Assembly (NCBI GenBank): GCA_019115945.1
Contig: DXCO01000005.1
Location: 1 to 58,236 of the forward strand
Source: Candidatus Borkfalkia excrementavium
Lineage (GTDB): Bacteria; Bacillota; Clostridia; Christensenellales; Borkfalkiaceae
Length of the DNA: 58,236 nt
Direction: 5' to 3'
In this document: positions 42,175 through 50,793 of the stretch, piece after piece
Layout of the letters: each line of letters begins with the position of its first letter
How positions within the stretch are numbered: the first letter of the stretch is position 1
Program-made: the position numbers and the translations under genes
Notes under the pieces: model-generated
What the model saw: only the letters and a program-made list of their open reading frames with translations
The model's database searches: none
What the model was told of the DNA's origin: nothing

Positions 42175-42687
42175 TCAAAGGATTCTGCAAACAAGGCACC
42201 CGATCGCCACCGCGACCAGGTTTGCCGCCAGCGCAATGACGACCGCCCCTGCCGGCGCCTTGTTTTTACTGCCCGCAAAGTAGACGGCGGAGACATAAAA
42301 GACCGTTTCGCCCGACGCATAGACTACGGCGGCGCAGCGGGATATATACGAATCCGCGCCGTATTTTGCAAAAATTTCTGAAAGCACCGCAGTGGAACCG
42401 CTGCCCGAAAAGGGCTTCAAAAGTACGAGTCTGGATATTTCCGGCGGGATACCGAGAAAGGAAAAGGCGGGCGAAAGCGCCTCGTTGAGCCGATCGGACA
42501 GACCGCTCGCGTCGAAAAGTTCGGTCAGGATCAAAATAGCGGCGATATACGGAAAGAGGGAGAGAACAAGCGGGATCGCCCCTTTGATCCCCTCGGCAAA
42601 ACTGTCGTATACGCGCACTTTGCGCAAAGCCGCGATCAGGATCACCCCGATAAAGGCGACAGGAAGAATATATGCCGCCCACGTCAT
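42175..42687 (-). CDS. spmB: Spore maturation protein SpmB
   Basis: The 170-residue membrane protein has five hydrophobic segments and the nucleoside-recognition (Gate) domain signature: KPFSGSGSTAVLSEIFAKYGADS and VYASGETVFYVSAVYFAGSK. SpmB works with SpmA in spore core dehydration. Its start overlaps the spmA stop by four bases. Confidence 0.94.
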   Translation of the reverse strand: MTWAAYILPVAFIGVILIAALRKVRVYDSFAEGIKGAIPLVLSLFPYIAAILILTELFDASGLSDRLNEALSPAFSFLGIPPEISRLVLLKPFSGSGSTAVLSEIFAKYGADSYISRCAAVVYASGETVFYVSAVYFAGSKNKAPAGAVVIALAANLVAVAIGCLVCRIL

Positions 42688-43238
42688 TTTTTTCTCCCGT
42701 AAAACAGGCGCACGAGCAGGACCGCGAACAAAAGGGAGGCGGCGGACGCGATCAGAACGGGGAGGATGACGTCGTACGAAGACGCCGAACCGTATTTTTC
42801 GCGCAGGGATACGACGGTGGTCGGCAAGATCTGAATGCTGACGCAGTTGACGACAAACAGCATCGCCTGCGAATAACCGCTCCCCTTTTCTTCGCCCAAA
42901 AGGCGCATGGCCGAAACCCCCGCGGGCGTTGCGGCGCCGCCCATGCCCAGCATGTTTGCGGACAGATTGACGGCAATTTTTCCGAGCGCGTCCTCTTTTT
43001 TTGTGCCGAACAGGCGGGAAGTGAGCGGCTTTAATCCCCTTGCCATGCCGCGGGTGATGCCGGCGTCTTCCGCGATTTTCAGAAAACCCATCCAGACGGT
43101 ATAGACGGCGGCGAGCGTTACGCCGAGCGCAAGCGCGTTCTGCGCGCCTTCGAGAAGGGCGGGCAGAAATGCCGACGGCGAGCGGATCACGATGAGCACG
43201 GAGGATGCGAGAAAGAGAATGAGAAATGCGATATTCAT
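42684..43238 (-). CDS. spmA: Spore maturation protein SpmA
   Basis: The 184-residue membrane protein is the partner of SpmB: VWMGFLKIAEDAGITRGMAR near residue 48, NLSANMLGMGGAATPAGVSAM, and LFVVNCVSIQILPTTVVSLR. First gene of the spmA-spmB pair. Upstream I see no good sigma-A promoter, as expected for a sporulation gene, but I cannot name the sigma factor site. Confidence 0.94.
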   Translation of the reverse strand: MNIAFLILFLASSVLIVIRSPSAFLPALLEGAQNALALGVTLAAVYTVWMGFLKIAEDAGITRGMARGLKPLTSRLFGTKKEDALGKIAVNLSANMLGMGGAATPAGVSAMRLLGEEKGSGYSQAMLFVVNCVSIQILPTTVVSLREKYGSASSYDVILPVLIASAASLLFAVLLVRLFYGRKK

Positions 43239-43275
43239 AGCGATCTAAAATTCCTGCTGCTTTTTATAAAATCGG

Positions 43276-43304
43276 TTGTTTTTCCCCTCTGCATATGCTA
43301 TAAT
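43276..43304 (+). promoter_or_regulatory. Promoter for the coiled-coil lipoprotein
   Basis: TTGTTT, 17 bases, TATAAT, with TGC before the -10 box. Confidence 0.75.
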
Positions 43305-43327
43305 AAGGCCACCAAAAAAGGGAGAAA

Positions 43328-44134
43328 ATGAAAATGAAAAAGAAACTTTTTAGTTGCATATTACTCGCCGTGTTCGCTTGCGTTGCTTTGTTCTCTTTTG
43401 CCGCTTGCGACAACGGTTCCGGTTACGACGATTCGGCGCTGGTCGATCGCATCGAGGCGCTGGAAGATCAGATCAAAGACCAGCAGGATACTATCAACGA
43501 ACAGGCCGAAACGATCAAAAACCAGGCGACCGCGATCACCGCTTTGCAAACCAGCATAACGGAGTTGCAAACGGCAAAAACCAACTTGGAAGAACAAATC
43601 GCCTCGTTAGAGGATGATAATACCGCAAACAAAACGGAAATCACCACCCTCAAAACAAAAGTTGAGGCCCTTGAAGCCGCAAATGCGAACTTCCAGCAGC
43701 AGATCGACGCTCTGGACACCTCGTCCGACACGTTCGCAGAGAATCTCACTAAACTTACTTCCAACTACAACAGCCTTACCGCCAGCGTTCAGAACGCAAC
43801 ACACATTGAAAGAGTTGTTGTAACAAAAGAAAAATTAAACGAGCAATCTGTTGTAAAGAATGTTTTATTAACACTTACAAAAACAGATAATTTAGCAGTT
43901 ATTGGCTGTAATATTGAATACATTGACTATCCGCCGCTTTTTCAACTGGCCACTTGTGTTACTCAAATTACAGTAAATCAACAGACATCCACTGTAAAAA
44001 TTTCATTAACACGGGCAGATTTAGACACGAGTACTAAAAGTATTACCGGCTCGCAAGTAACAGATATTCTAATGCCTGATGAATCTACCACCAATAAAGA
44101 TTGGAAAGAAATAATCTTTTATACTTTTTATTAA
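43328..44134 (+). CDS. Coiled-coil lipoprotein with an AT-rich C-terminal half
   Basis: The 268-residue product has a lipoprotein signal (LFSCILLAVFACVALFSFAAC) and a long coiled coil at about residues 35-155 with clear heptads (IEALEDQIKDQQDTINEQAE, ITTLKTKVEALEAANANFQQ). The last 110 residues are a compact beta-rich domain with no known motif. From about 43,800 the DNA becomes distinctly AT-rich, unlike the first half and the neighbours. GGGAG suits the second ATG (43334) at least as well as the first. Confidence 0.85.
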   Translation: MKMKKKLFSCILLAVFACVALFSFAACDNGSGYDDSALVDRIEALEDQIKDQQDTINEQAETIKNQATAITALQTSITELQTAKTNLEEQIASLEDDNTANKTEITTLKTKVEALEAANANFQQQIDALDTSSDTFAENLTKLTSNYNSLTASVQNATHIERVVVTKEKLNEQSVVKNVLLTLTKTDNLAVIGCNIEYIDYPPLFQLATCVTQITVNQQTSTVKISLTRADLDTSTKSITGSQVTDILMPDESTTNKDWKEIIFYTFY

Positions 44135-44165
44135 GATATAAATAACTTCCTCATCTTTACGCTTT

Positions 44166-44190
44166 GCCTCACTTTTGTGAGGCTTTTTTA
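44166..44190 (+). terminator. Terminator after the coiled-coil lipoprotein
   Basis: GCCTCAC, loop tttt, GTGAGGC, then TTTTTTA. The rest of the gap to metG holds nothing else except the metG promoter. Confidence 0.9.
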
Positions 44191-44317
44191 TTCTCTAAAA
44201 GCCGAGGCCGTATTGCAGAATTGTATTGCCTTGTCCTCTTTGGGTATTTTATGCGGCGTAAAACTTGTTTAGAACGCCTTTGCGGACTGAAAAACAGTGC
44301 AAAAGGGGGCGAATTTG

Positions 44318-44346
44318 TTTACATAAAAGCAAAAATAGAGTATAAT
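44318..44346 (+). promoter_or_regulatory. Promoter for metG
   Basis: TTTACA, 17 bases, TATAAT, ending 48 bases before the metG ATG. No room for a T-box leader. Confidence 0.82.
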
Positions 44347-44394
44347 TTAAAAGAATATCGGAATGCCCCGAACGAGGCGGGGCGGGAGTACGTT

Positions 44395-46356
44395 ATGAGC
44401 GAAAAAAAACCTTACTACATTACCACGGCCATCGCCTATACTTCGGGCAAGCCGCACATAGGCAACACTTACGAGATCGTGCTGACGGACGCCATTGCGC
44501 GATTCAAGCGCAACCAGGGCTTTGACGTGCGTTTTCAGACGGGAACGGACGAACACGGCCAAAAAATTGAGGAAAAGGCGAAAGCCGCGGGCGTGACCCC
44601 GAAACAGTTTGTGGACGGCGTGGCGGCGGAAATCAAAAGAATCTGGGACCTGATGAACGTGTCGTATGACAAATTCATCCGCACGACGGACGAGGACCAT
44701 ATGGCGCAGGTGCAGAAGATCTTCAAAAAACTGTACGAACAGGGCGATATCTACAAGGGCCACTACGAGGGGCTTTACTGTACCCCCTGCGAATCCTTTT
44801 GGACCCCCTCGCAACTGAAAGACGGAAAATGCCCCGACTGCGGCAGAGAGGTAAAACCCGCAAAGGAAGAGGCTTACTTTTTCCGCATGAACAAATATGC
44901 GGACAGGCTGATGCAGTATTACGACGAACACCCCGAGTTCATCACGCCCGTATCCCGCAAAAACGAGATGGTGAACAACTTTTTGAAGCCGGGGCTGCAG
45001 GATCTGTGCGTTTCGCGCACCTCTTTCAAATGGGGCATCCCCGTCGATTTTGACGATAAACACGTCGTTTACGTATGGCTGGACGCGCTGAGCAATTATA
45101 TTACGGGGCTCGGGTACGACGCGGACGGCAATTCGGGCGAACTTTTCAGAAAATACTGGCCCGCGGACGTGCACGTGATCGGCAAAGATATCATACGCTT
45201 CCACACCGTTTACTGGCCCATCTTTTTAATGGCGCTGGGTCTGCCGCTGCCCAAACGGGTGTTCGGCCACCCCTGGCTGCTGATGGACGGAAGCAAAATG
45301 AGCAAGTCGCGCGGCAACGTCATCTATGCGGACGAACTCGTCAGCGTGTTCGGCGTGGACGCCGTGCGCTACTTTGTGCTGAACGACATGCCCTTCGACA
45401 ACGACGGCAACATCACATGGGAACTGATGACGGACCGCGTGAACGCCGACCTTGCCAACAACCTCGGCAACCTCGTGTCACGCACGGCGGCAATGAGCGC
45501 GAAATATTTCGGCGGAGTGATGCGCGACGCGAAAGCGGCGGCCGGGCCGGATGCGGAACTGCGCGAAAAAGCGGTGTCGCTGTACGCAAAAGTTGCCGCA
45601 AGAATGGACGAATTCAAAATTTCCGACGCTTTGGACGAGATCTTTTCCTTCCTCAGGCGGTGCAACAAATATATCGACGAGACGGCCCCCTGGCTGCTTG
45701 CGAAGGACGAAGGGAAAAAGGACAGGCTCGCGACCGTGCTGTATAACCTTTCGGAAAGCATCATGATCGCGGCGTCTCTTCTGGAGCCCTTCATGCCGGA
45801 AACGGCGCACAAGATCGCGCGGCAGATGAACTGCCCCTTACGCGCTTACGACAGCCTGGACAAATTCGGGCTGATCGCGGACGGCACAAAAGTGAACGAC
45901 GAGACGGAAAAACTTTTTGCCCGACAGAACTATAAAGACGTGGAGGCAAAATACGAACAAATGCACGCCGAAACCGCAAAGGCGGAAAAGCCCGCCCCTG
46001 CCAAAAATACGCACGAGCCGGAATACCCTGCGGAAATCACCATCGACGATTTTGCAAAAGTAAAAATGCAGATCGCGCAGGTGATCGCCTGCGAAAAGGT
46101 GGAAAAATCGGACAAACTGCTCAAATCGACCGTAAAGATCGGCAACGAAACGCGCACGGTGGTCAGCGGCATCGCAAAATATTATTCGCCCGAAGAGATG
46201 GTCGGGAAAAAAGTGGTGATGATCACCAATCTGAAGCCCGCAAAACTGCGCGGCATCGTAAGCGAAGGCATGATCCTCTGCGCGGAAGACGCGGAGGGAA
46301 ACCTGAAACTGATCGCCCCCGAAGCGGACATTGCAGACGGAAGCGGCATTTTCTGA
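44395..46356 (+). CDS. metG: Methionyl-tRNA synthetase
   Basis: From the ATG at 44395 (ribosome site GGGCGGGAG) the product has 653 residues. Class I motifs: TSGKPHIGNTYE near residue 16 and GSKMSKSRGNVI near 300. One zinc knuckle is visible, CTPCESFWTPSQLKDGKCPD. An anticodon domain follows, and the last 110 residues are a tRNA-binding EMAP/Trbp111 domain (FAKVKMQIAQVIACEKVEKS, MITNLKPAKLRGIVSEGM). An upstream open extension crosses the promoter and is not used. It is followed by tatD and rsmA, a classic Bacillota cluster. Confidence 0.97.
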   Translation: MSEKKPYYITTAIAYTSGKPHIGNTYEIVLTDAIARFKRNQGFDVRFQTGTDEHGQKIEEKAKAAGVTPKQFVDGVAAEIKRIWDLMNVSYDKFIRTTDEDHMAQVQKIFKKLYEQGDIYKGHYEGLYCTPCESFWTPSQLKDGKCPDCGREVKPAKEEAYFFRMNKYADRLMQYYDEHPEFITPVSRKNEMVNNFLKPGLQDLCVSRTSFKWGIPVDFDDKHVVYVWLDALSNYITGLGYDADGNSGELFRKYWPADVHVIGKDIIRFHTVYWPIFLMALGLPLPKRVFGHPWLLMDGSKMSKSRGNVIYADELVSVFGVDAVRYFVLNDMPFDNDGNITWELMTDRVNADLANNLGNLVSRTAAMSAKYFGGVMRDAKAAAGPDAELREKAVSLYAKVAARMDEFKISDALDEIFSFLRRCNKYIDETAPWLLAKDEGKKDRLATVLYNLSESIMIAASLLEPFMPETAHKIARQMNCPLRAYDSLDKFGLIADGTKVNDETEKLFARQNYKDVEAKYEQMHAETAKAEKPAPAKNTHEPEYPAEITIDDFAKVKMQIAQVIACEKVEKSDKLLKSTVKIGNETRTVVSGIAKYYSPEEMVGKKVVMITNLKPAKLRGIVSEGMILCAEDAEGNLKLIAPEADIADGSGIF

Positions 46357-46388
46357 TCTTCTATCGCCGAGCGCAAAACGGATCGAAC

Positions 46389-47168
46389 ATGATTTATATC
46401 GACACGCATGCACATCTGAATTACGACAACAAATACGGCGATCGGGAGCAACTGATCGCCGACATTTGCGCCGCGGGAATCGAACGGGTGATCAACGTCG
46501 GCTGGAATTACGAATCTTCCCGTTCCGCCGCACTGCTCGCGCAAAAACACGAGCGCCTTTATTTTGCGGCGGGATTCCACCCTTCCAACCTTTCCGATTT
46601 TTGCGCGGGGGATCACGAGCGCATCGCCGCGCTCCTCTCTTCGCCGAAGGGGGTCGCCGTGGGCGAGATCGGGTTAGACTACCACTACGACGGAGCGGAC
46701 GAGGCGGCGCAGAAAAGAGCGTTTGCCGAACAGTTGGAACTTGCGGACGCGCTGGGTCTTCCCTTTGCGGTGCACAGCCGCGACGCCGCGCAGGATACGC
46801 TGAATATCCTGAAAGACAATAAAGGCAAACTTTCGCACGGCGGGGTGATGCACTGCTTTTCGGGAAGCCCCGAAACGGCGAAAGAATATCTGAAACTGGG
46901 GCTGTATATTTCCTTTGCCGGCCCCGTCACCTTCAAAAACGCGCGAAGGCTGGACGAAGTCGCCAAAATCGTACCCGCCGACCGACTGCTTGCGGAGACG
47001 GATTCCCCCTATCTTGCGCCCGAACCCGTGCGGGGCACGCTGAACACGCCGCTGAACGTGGTGCGCGTGTACGAGAAACTGGCGGCGCTGCGCGGGGAAG
47101 ACGCGGAAGAACTTGCGCTGCAAATACGGAAAAATGCATATACCCTGTTCCCCAAACTGAAAAACTGA
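46389..47168 (+). CDS. tatD: TatD family metal-dependent hydrolase
   Basis: The 259-residue TIM-barrel protein has the TatD metal ligands: DTHAHLNYDNKYG at the N terminus, AVGEIGLDYHYDGAD (Glu ligand), PFAVHSRDAAQDTLNIL, GGVMHCFSGSPETAKEYLKL, and LLAETDSPYLAPEP. Homologues are DNases or RNA 3' exonucleases. It lies between metG and the radical SAM gene, as is usual for this cluster. Confidence 0.95.
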   Translation: MIYIDTHAHLNYDNKYGDREQLIADICAAGIERVINVGWNYESSRSAALLAQKHERLYFAAGFHPSNLSDFCAGDHERIAALLSSPKGVAVGEIGLDYHYDGADEAAQKRAFAEQLELADALGLPFAVHSRDAAQDTLNILKDNKGKLSHGGVMHCFSGSPETAKEYLKLGLYISFAGPVTFKNARRLDEVAKIVPADRLLAETDSPYLAPEPVRGTLNTPLNVVRVYEKLAALRGEDAEELALQIRKNAYTLFPKLKN

Positions 47169-47192
47169 ACGAAAAACCGCAAAAAGGATACC

Positions 47193-47213
47193 GCGCGGCC
47201 CTCGTTGCCGCGC
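47193..47213 (+). other. Intercistronic hairpin between tatD and the radical SAM gene
   Basis: GCGCGG and CCGCGC pair across a nine-base loop, 15 bases before the radical SAM start. It has no T-run, so it is more likely an RNA stability or translation element than a terminator. Confidence 0.4.
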
Positions 47214-47227
47214 ACAGGCGAATTTTT

Positions 47228-47830
47228 ATGAAAAAATCGGACACTTATACTTACGAACTGGACGGAAACCTCTATATCAATCTGACGAACAAATGCTCCA
47301 ACGCGTGCACATTTTGCGTGCGAAACGACAAAGACGCCTATTTCGGCCACGAACTCTGGCTGGAAAAAGAGCCGTCGGCAAAAGAGGTGCTGGCGCGCAT
47401 TCCGGAGGATATCGACCGGTATAAAGAATATGTATTCTGCGGGTTCGGCGAACCTACGTGCCGGCTGGAGGCCATGCTCGAGATCGCGCGGGCGCTCAAA
47501 GCGCGCGGCGCCGTGACCAGGCTGAACACGAACGGACAGGGAAGCCTTATAAACGGCAGAGATATTTCGAAGGACCTTGCGGGGGCGATCGACAAAATCA
47601 ACGTGAGCCTGAACGAGGCGACCGCGGAGGAATACGTAAACTTGTGCAAGCCCGCCTACGGCGAAAAAGCCTTTTACGCCCTGCAGGATTTTGCCAAGGC
47701 GTGCGCAGGGCGGGGCATCGACGTATGGTTCTCCGTTGTGGACTGCATCGGACTGGATAAAATTGAAAAATGCCGCGAAATCGCGGCCGCCTGCGGTGTT
47801 CCCCTGCGCGTGCGCGCCTATATCGGATAA
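47228..47830 (+). CDS. TatD-linked radical SAM protein
   Basis: The 200-residue protein has the radical SAM cluster motif CSNACTFC (CxxxCxxC) at about residues 21-28, then FCGFGEPTCRLEAMLEIAR (GEP substrate/SAM motif) and RLNTNGQG. It matches the family known only by its place beside tatD (tatD-link radical SAM, TIGR04038-like). It is shorter than most radical SAM enzymes. Reaction and substrate are unknown; the position next to tatD and rsmA suggests a nucleic-acid role, but that is inference. Confidence 0.9.
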   Translation: MKKSDTYTYELDGNLYINLTNKCSNACTFCVRNDKDAYFGHELWLEKEPSAKEVLARIPEDIDRYKEYVFCGFGEPTCRLEAMLEIARALKARGAVTRLNTNGQGSLINGRDISKDLAGAIDKINVSLNEATAEEYVNLCKPAYGEKAFYALQDFAKACAGRGIDVWFSVVDCIGLDKIEKCREIAAACGVPLRVRAYIG

Positions 47831-48041
47831 AAAAAGAAAGCCGAACTCACATCATCATACGAAACCGCACAATTTTGTCAGACGACTTTCTCTTTTCATT
47901 TGTACCGCCAACTGTTGATCCGTCCTCATGGCATAACATCTTTATCTTAAAAATAATTCCGTTCGCTCGGATCCGGATTTCGTTGACATTCTCAGTATGT
48001 CCCCGCAGGCGGAGTTTATACTTTCACCGAGGAGACAAAAT

Positions 48042-48890
48042 ATGGAAACTGTAAGGGAGATCCTCGCAAGGCACGGCTTTTCCTTCAAAAAACAATTCGG
48101 GCAGAACTTTATTACGGATACCAACCTTTTAAGGAGCATCGTAGACCTTGCGGGCACGGACAAAGAGACATCCGTTCTGGAAATCGGCTGCGGCGCGGGT
48201 ACGCTGACGCGGGAGATCGCCGCGGCGGCGAAATCCGTGCTCGCCTTCGAGATCGACGAAAAACTTGCTCCGATACTGCGCGAAACGCTGCGCGACTGCC
48301 CCAACGCAAAAGTGGTTTTCCGCGATTTTCTGAAAACCGACCTCAAAACGATTGAACAGCAATTGCCCGATTACACGGTGATCGCCAACCTGCCCTACTA
48401 TATCACTTCACCCCTCGTGATGAAGTTTATAGACGAGAGCGACAAGGCGCAAAAACTTGTGATCATGGTACAGGACGACGTTGCAAAACGCTTTTGCGCG
48501 CGGGAAAACACGCCCGAATACGGCGCAATCACGGCGGCGATCGCACTGAAAGCGGAAGCGGAGATCGTGAAATCCGTCCCGCGGCGCATGTTCTTTCCCG
48601 TGCCCAACGTGGACAGCGCGGTCGTAAAACTCACTTTCAGGCGGGGCCGCCTGCCCGTAAAGAGCGAGGAGTTTTACAAAAAGACGGTGCGCTGTGCCTT
48701 TGCAAACAGGCGCAAAACGCTGGAAAACAACCTCGTCAATTCTTTTTCGCTCACGCGGGAAGAGGCGCGCGGAATCCTTGCCGGGGCGGGCGTTCCGGAT
48801 AAGGCGCGCGGCGAAACGCTCTCCCCCGAATCGCTTGCGAAACTTTCGGATATCCTGTACGAGGCGCTGCGTCGTACGGACAAGGCGTAA
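48042..48890 (+). CDS. rsmA: 16S rRNA dimethyladenosine transferase
   Basis: From the ATG at 48042 with GAGGAGAC upstream, the product has 282 residues. It dimethylates A1518 and A1519 of 16S rRNA. Marks: KKQFGQNFITD at the N terminus, VLEIGCGAGTLTREIA (SAM motif I), VIANLPYYITSPLVMKF (motif IV, NLPY), and MFFPVPNVDSAVVKL. An in-frame ATG 15 codons upstream lacks a ribosome site. The 210-base gap before the gene holds nothing I can name beyond a weak TATACT. Confidence 0.96.
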   Translation: METVREILARHGFSFKKQFGQNFITDTNLLRSIVDLAGTDKETSVLEIGCGAGTLTREIAAAAKSVLAFEIDEKLAPILRETLRDCPNAKVVFRDFLKTDLKTIEQQLPDYTVIANLPYYITSPLVMKFIDESDKAQKLVIMVQDDVAKRFCARENTPEYGAITAAIALKAEAEIVKSVPRRMFFPVPNVDSAVVKLTFRRGRLPVKSEEFYKKTVRCAFANRRKTLENNLVNSFSLTREEARGILAGAGVPDKARGETLSPESLAKLSDILYEALRRTDKA

Positions 48891-48911
48891 ACAGAAATAA
48901 AGCAAAAAAGG

Positions 48912-48947
48912 AACGATCCCTCCGTCAAAACAGGGGGATCGTTTTTG
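48912..48947 (+). terminator. Terminator after rsmA
   Basis: AACGATCCC and GGGATCGTT arms with a 14-base loop, then TTTTG. It ends the metG-tatD-rsmA cluster. Confidence 0.85.
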
Positions 48948-48981
48948 TTTGCAAAGTTTTTCGCATGCCGCAAAAGTCCAA

Positions 48982-50604
48982 TCATGAGTTGATGATCGCG
49001 CTCTGCAGCCAGTTGTTGTAACTCAGGTCCGATCCCTTCTCCGATCCGGGATGAACGGGCAGGATCTCCTCTTCCAGCGGCTCAATCTTAGAAATTTTGC
49101 CGTCACAGTAATCGAGGAGCATCTTTTTGCAGTGTTTCAGCCGCGCGGCCTGCCCGCCGATGCGGACGTCGATCGCCTCGAAGCCGTTTTCCTTGCTCTC
49201 CGTGCGCCACTGCGCCTCGAAACTGTCATAAAACTGCGCGAGCGCTTCCGACGCCGCCGTGTAATCCTTTTCCGCGAGCGCGCGCAAAGCCTTTTTGTCG
49301 CCCTTTCGATACAGTTCGCGCGTATGCACGCCGAGCGTGCATTTCACCGCAAGAAAGCCACACAGATCGGAAAGGGTGCGGAATACGTAACCGTATTCTT
49401 TCATATCCGCTTTCGCTGCAAGGCGGGCGGCAAAATCTTTGTATTTGCCTTCCATTTCACTGCGCATATGCCAGTCGAAAACGCCCATAAAAGGATCTGC
49501 ATAGAGAATATATTTTGCGGGTGTGATGATCCTGAACTCCTCCGAAAGGCGATCGGGCAGATCCAGCAGCATAAAGTCGTCAAACGACTCCCCTACGATC
49601 TCGCGGAAAACGCGCTTGCAGTTTTCCATATCGAAATCTCCGCGGGAGCACTGCGCCGCCCACACGAGAGAGGGCAAAATGCCCCAGATGGAACTTTCGG
49701 CGCCGTTGTCCTTCCAGCAGGTGATAAACGCATTGCGCACGCCGTTTTCGATACAACTGCGGATGGCCAGTTCCGTCGTGCGGATGGAAAAATCGTTGTG
49801 CGGCGTATTGCCCGCCCAGGCCCATGCGCCGCCTGCAAACCAGACTTCGTTTTTGAACTTTTTATGCGCGCGGATCATCTTATCGTATGTACTCTGCTCT
49901 TTGCTGTAGTAATCCCAATAGACGAGCCCCACGTTTTCGGGCACGGCATCGATGACATCCTGCCCCAGATCGGGATCTTCCGCATAATACAGCCCCTTGT
50001 TCGCCAGGCGGAAAAACATATCCGACCACATCATGGGCTTGAAGCCGTATTTTTCTCCGATCGCGATGACTTTTTTCAGATGATCGTACAAAATCTGAAA
50101 ACGGTTGCGGTACCCGTGTTTATCGAGATATTTCCCAAGGCCGACCATATGCGCCTCGTCCATGCCGATGTTGATGCGGCGGCTGGTAAAGCACTCCGCG
50201 CAGGTACTGAACATTTTGTCGATCAGTTCGTAGACGCGGTCTTCCCCCGCAAAGAGGATATCGCCGACGTCGATGATTTCCGCATACGCGGACCAGCGCG
50301 CGATGCCGTTGAGATGGGCGAGCGTCTGGATACAGGGGACCAATTCGATCCCCTTGGAAGCCGCGTACGCATCCAATTCTTTCAATTCTTCCTTCGAATA
50401 CCTGCCGCGCAGATACCCGAAATAGGGCTCTCCGTCCACTTCATAGACGTCTTCCGTATATAACTGGAGCATATTGTACCCGGCCGCAGACAGAAAGTCG
50501 ATAAATTTTTCCACCGTTTCCTTCTTATAGACGGCGCCGCGGGAACAGTCCAGCATCACGCCGAACGTGTCGAAATATTTGCCACTTGCTTTGGTTTGCA
50601 TCAA
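48982..50604 (-). CDS. Glycoside hydrolase family 20 (beta-N-acetylhexosaminidase-like)
   Basis: The 540-residue product has the GH20 catalytic barrel: FGVMLDCSRGAVYKKETVEKF, LQLYTEDVYEVDG, and the Asp-Glu catalytic pair in RINIGMDEAHMVG at about residue 174. GH20 enzymes release terminal GlcNAc or GalNAc by substrate-assisted catalysis. There is no signal peptide, so it is probably cytosolic and acts on imported oligosaccharides. It is a single gene with a LacI-like palindrome over its promoter. Confidence 0.88.
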   Translation of the reverse strand: MMQTKASGKYFDTFGVMLDCSRGAVYKKETVEKFIDFLSAAGYNMLQLYTEDVYEVDGEPYFGYLRGRYSKEELKELDAYAASKGIELVPCIQTLAHLNGIARWSAYAEIIDVGDILFAGEDRVYELIDKMFSTCAECFTSRRINIGMDEAHMVGLGKYLDKHGYRNRFQILYDHLKKVIAIGEKYGFKPMMWSDMFFRLANKGLYYAEDPDLGQDVIDAVPENVGLVYWDYYSKEQSTYDKMIRAHKKFKNEVWFAGGAWAWAGNTPHNDFSIRTTELAIRSCIENGVRNAFITCWKDNGAESSIWGILPSLVWAAQCSRGDFDMENCKRVFREIVGESFDDFMLLDLPDRLSEEFRIITPAKYILYADPFMGVFDWHMRSEMEGKYKDFAARLAAKADMKEYGYVFRTLSDLCGFLAVKCTLGVHTRELYRKGDKKALRALAEKDYTAASEALAQFYDSFEAQWRTESKENGFEAIDVRIGGQAARLKHCKKMLLDYCDGKISKIEPLEEEILPVHPGSEKGSDLSYNNWLQSAIINS

Positions 50605-50656
50605 TTTTTCCTCCGATCCGTCGAATGCGGCGCAAAAAACGGCCGCTCAAGATATT

Positions 50657-50690
50657 ATTATATCAGTATCCGGCAAAAACGCAAGCGTTT
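50657..50690 (-). promoter_or_regulatory. Promoter with operator for the GH20 gene
   Basis: On the minus strand TTGCGT (50684-50679), 16 bases, TATAAT (50662-50657). The -35 box is inside AAACGCTTGCGTTT (50690-50677), a perfect dyad with a two-base centre, like LacI/GalR-family operators and catabolite sites. Repression by a sugar regulator is likely; the regulator is not in the window. Confidence 0.65.
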
Positions 50691-50741
50691 CGCTCAAATT
50701 TCTTTACCGTTTTTTCTCCGCACACAAAACACGGAAAAAAT

Positions 50742-50788
50742 AAAAAAGAAAGGTCTCCCGCCGCTTTGAGCAGAGGGAGCCTTTTCTT
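50742..50788 (-). terminator. Terminator of icd
   Basis: On the minus strand AGAAAAGGCTCCC and GGGAGACCTTTCT arms with a loop of about 15 bases, then TTTTTATTTT, directly after the icd stop. Confidence 0.8.
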
Positions 50789-50793
50789 TCGTT

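Noticed and set aside
44347-44394. T-box leader for metG
   Set aside because: Leader below 50 bases with no T-box sequence.
44164-44394. 77-codon N-terminal extension of MetG
   Set aside because: It crosses a terminator and the metG promoter; the conserved synthetase begins at 44395.
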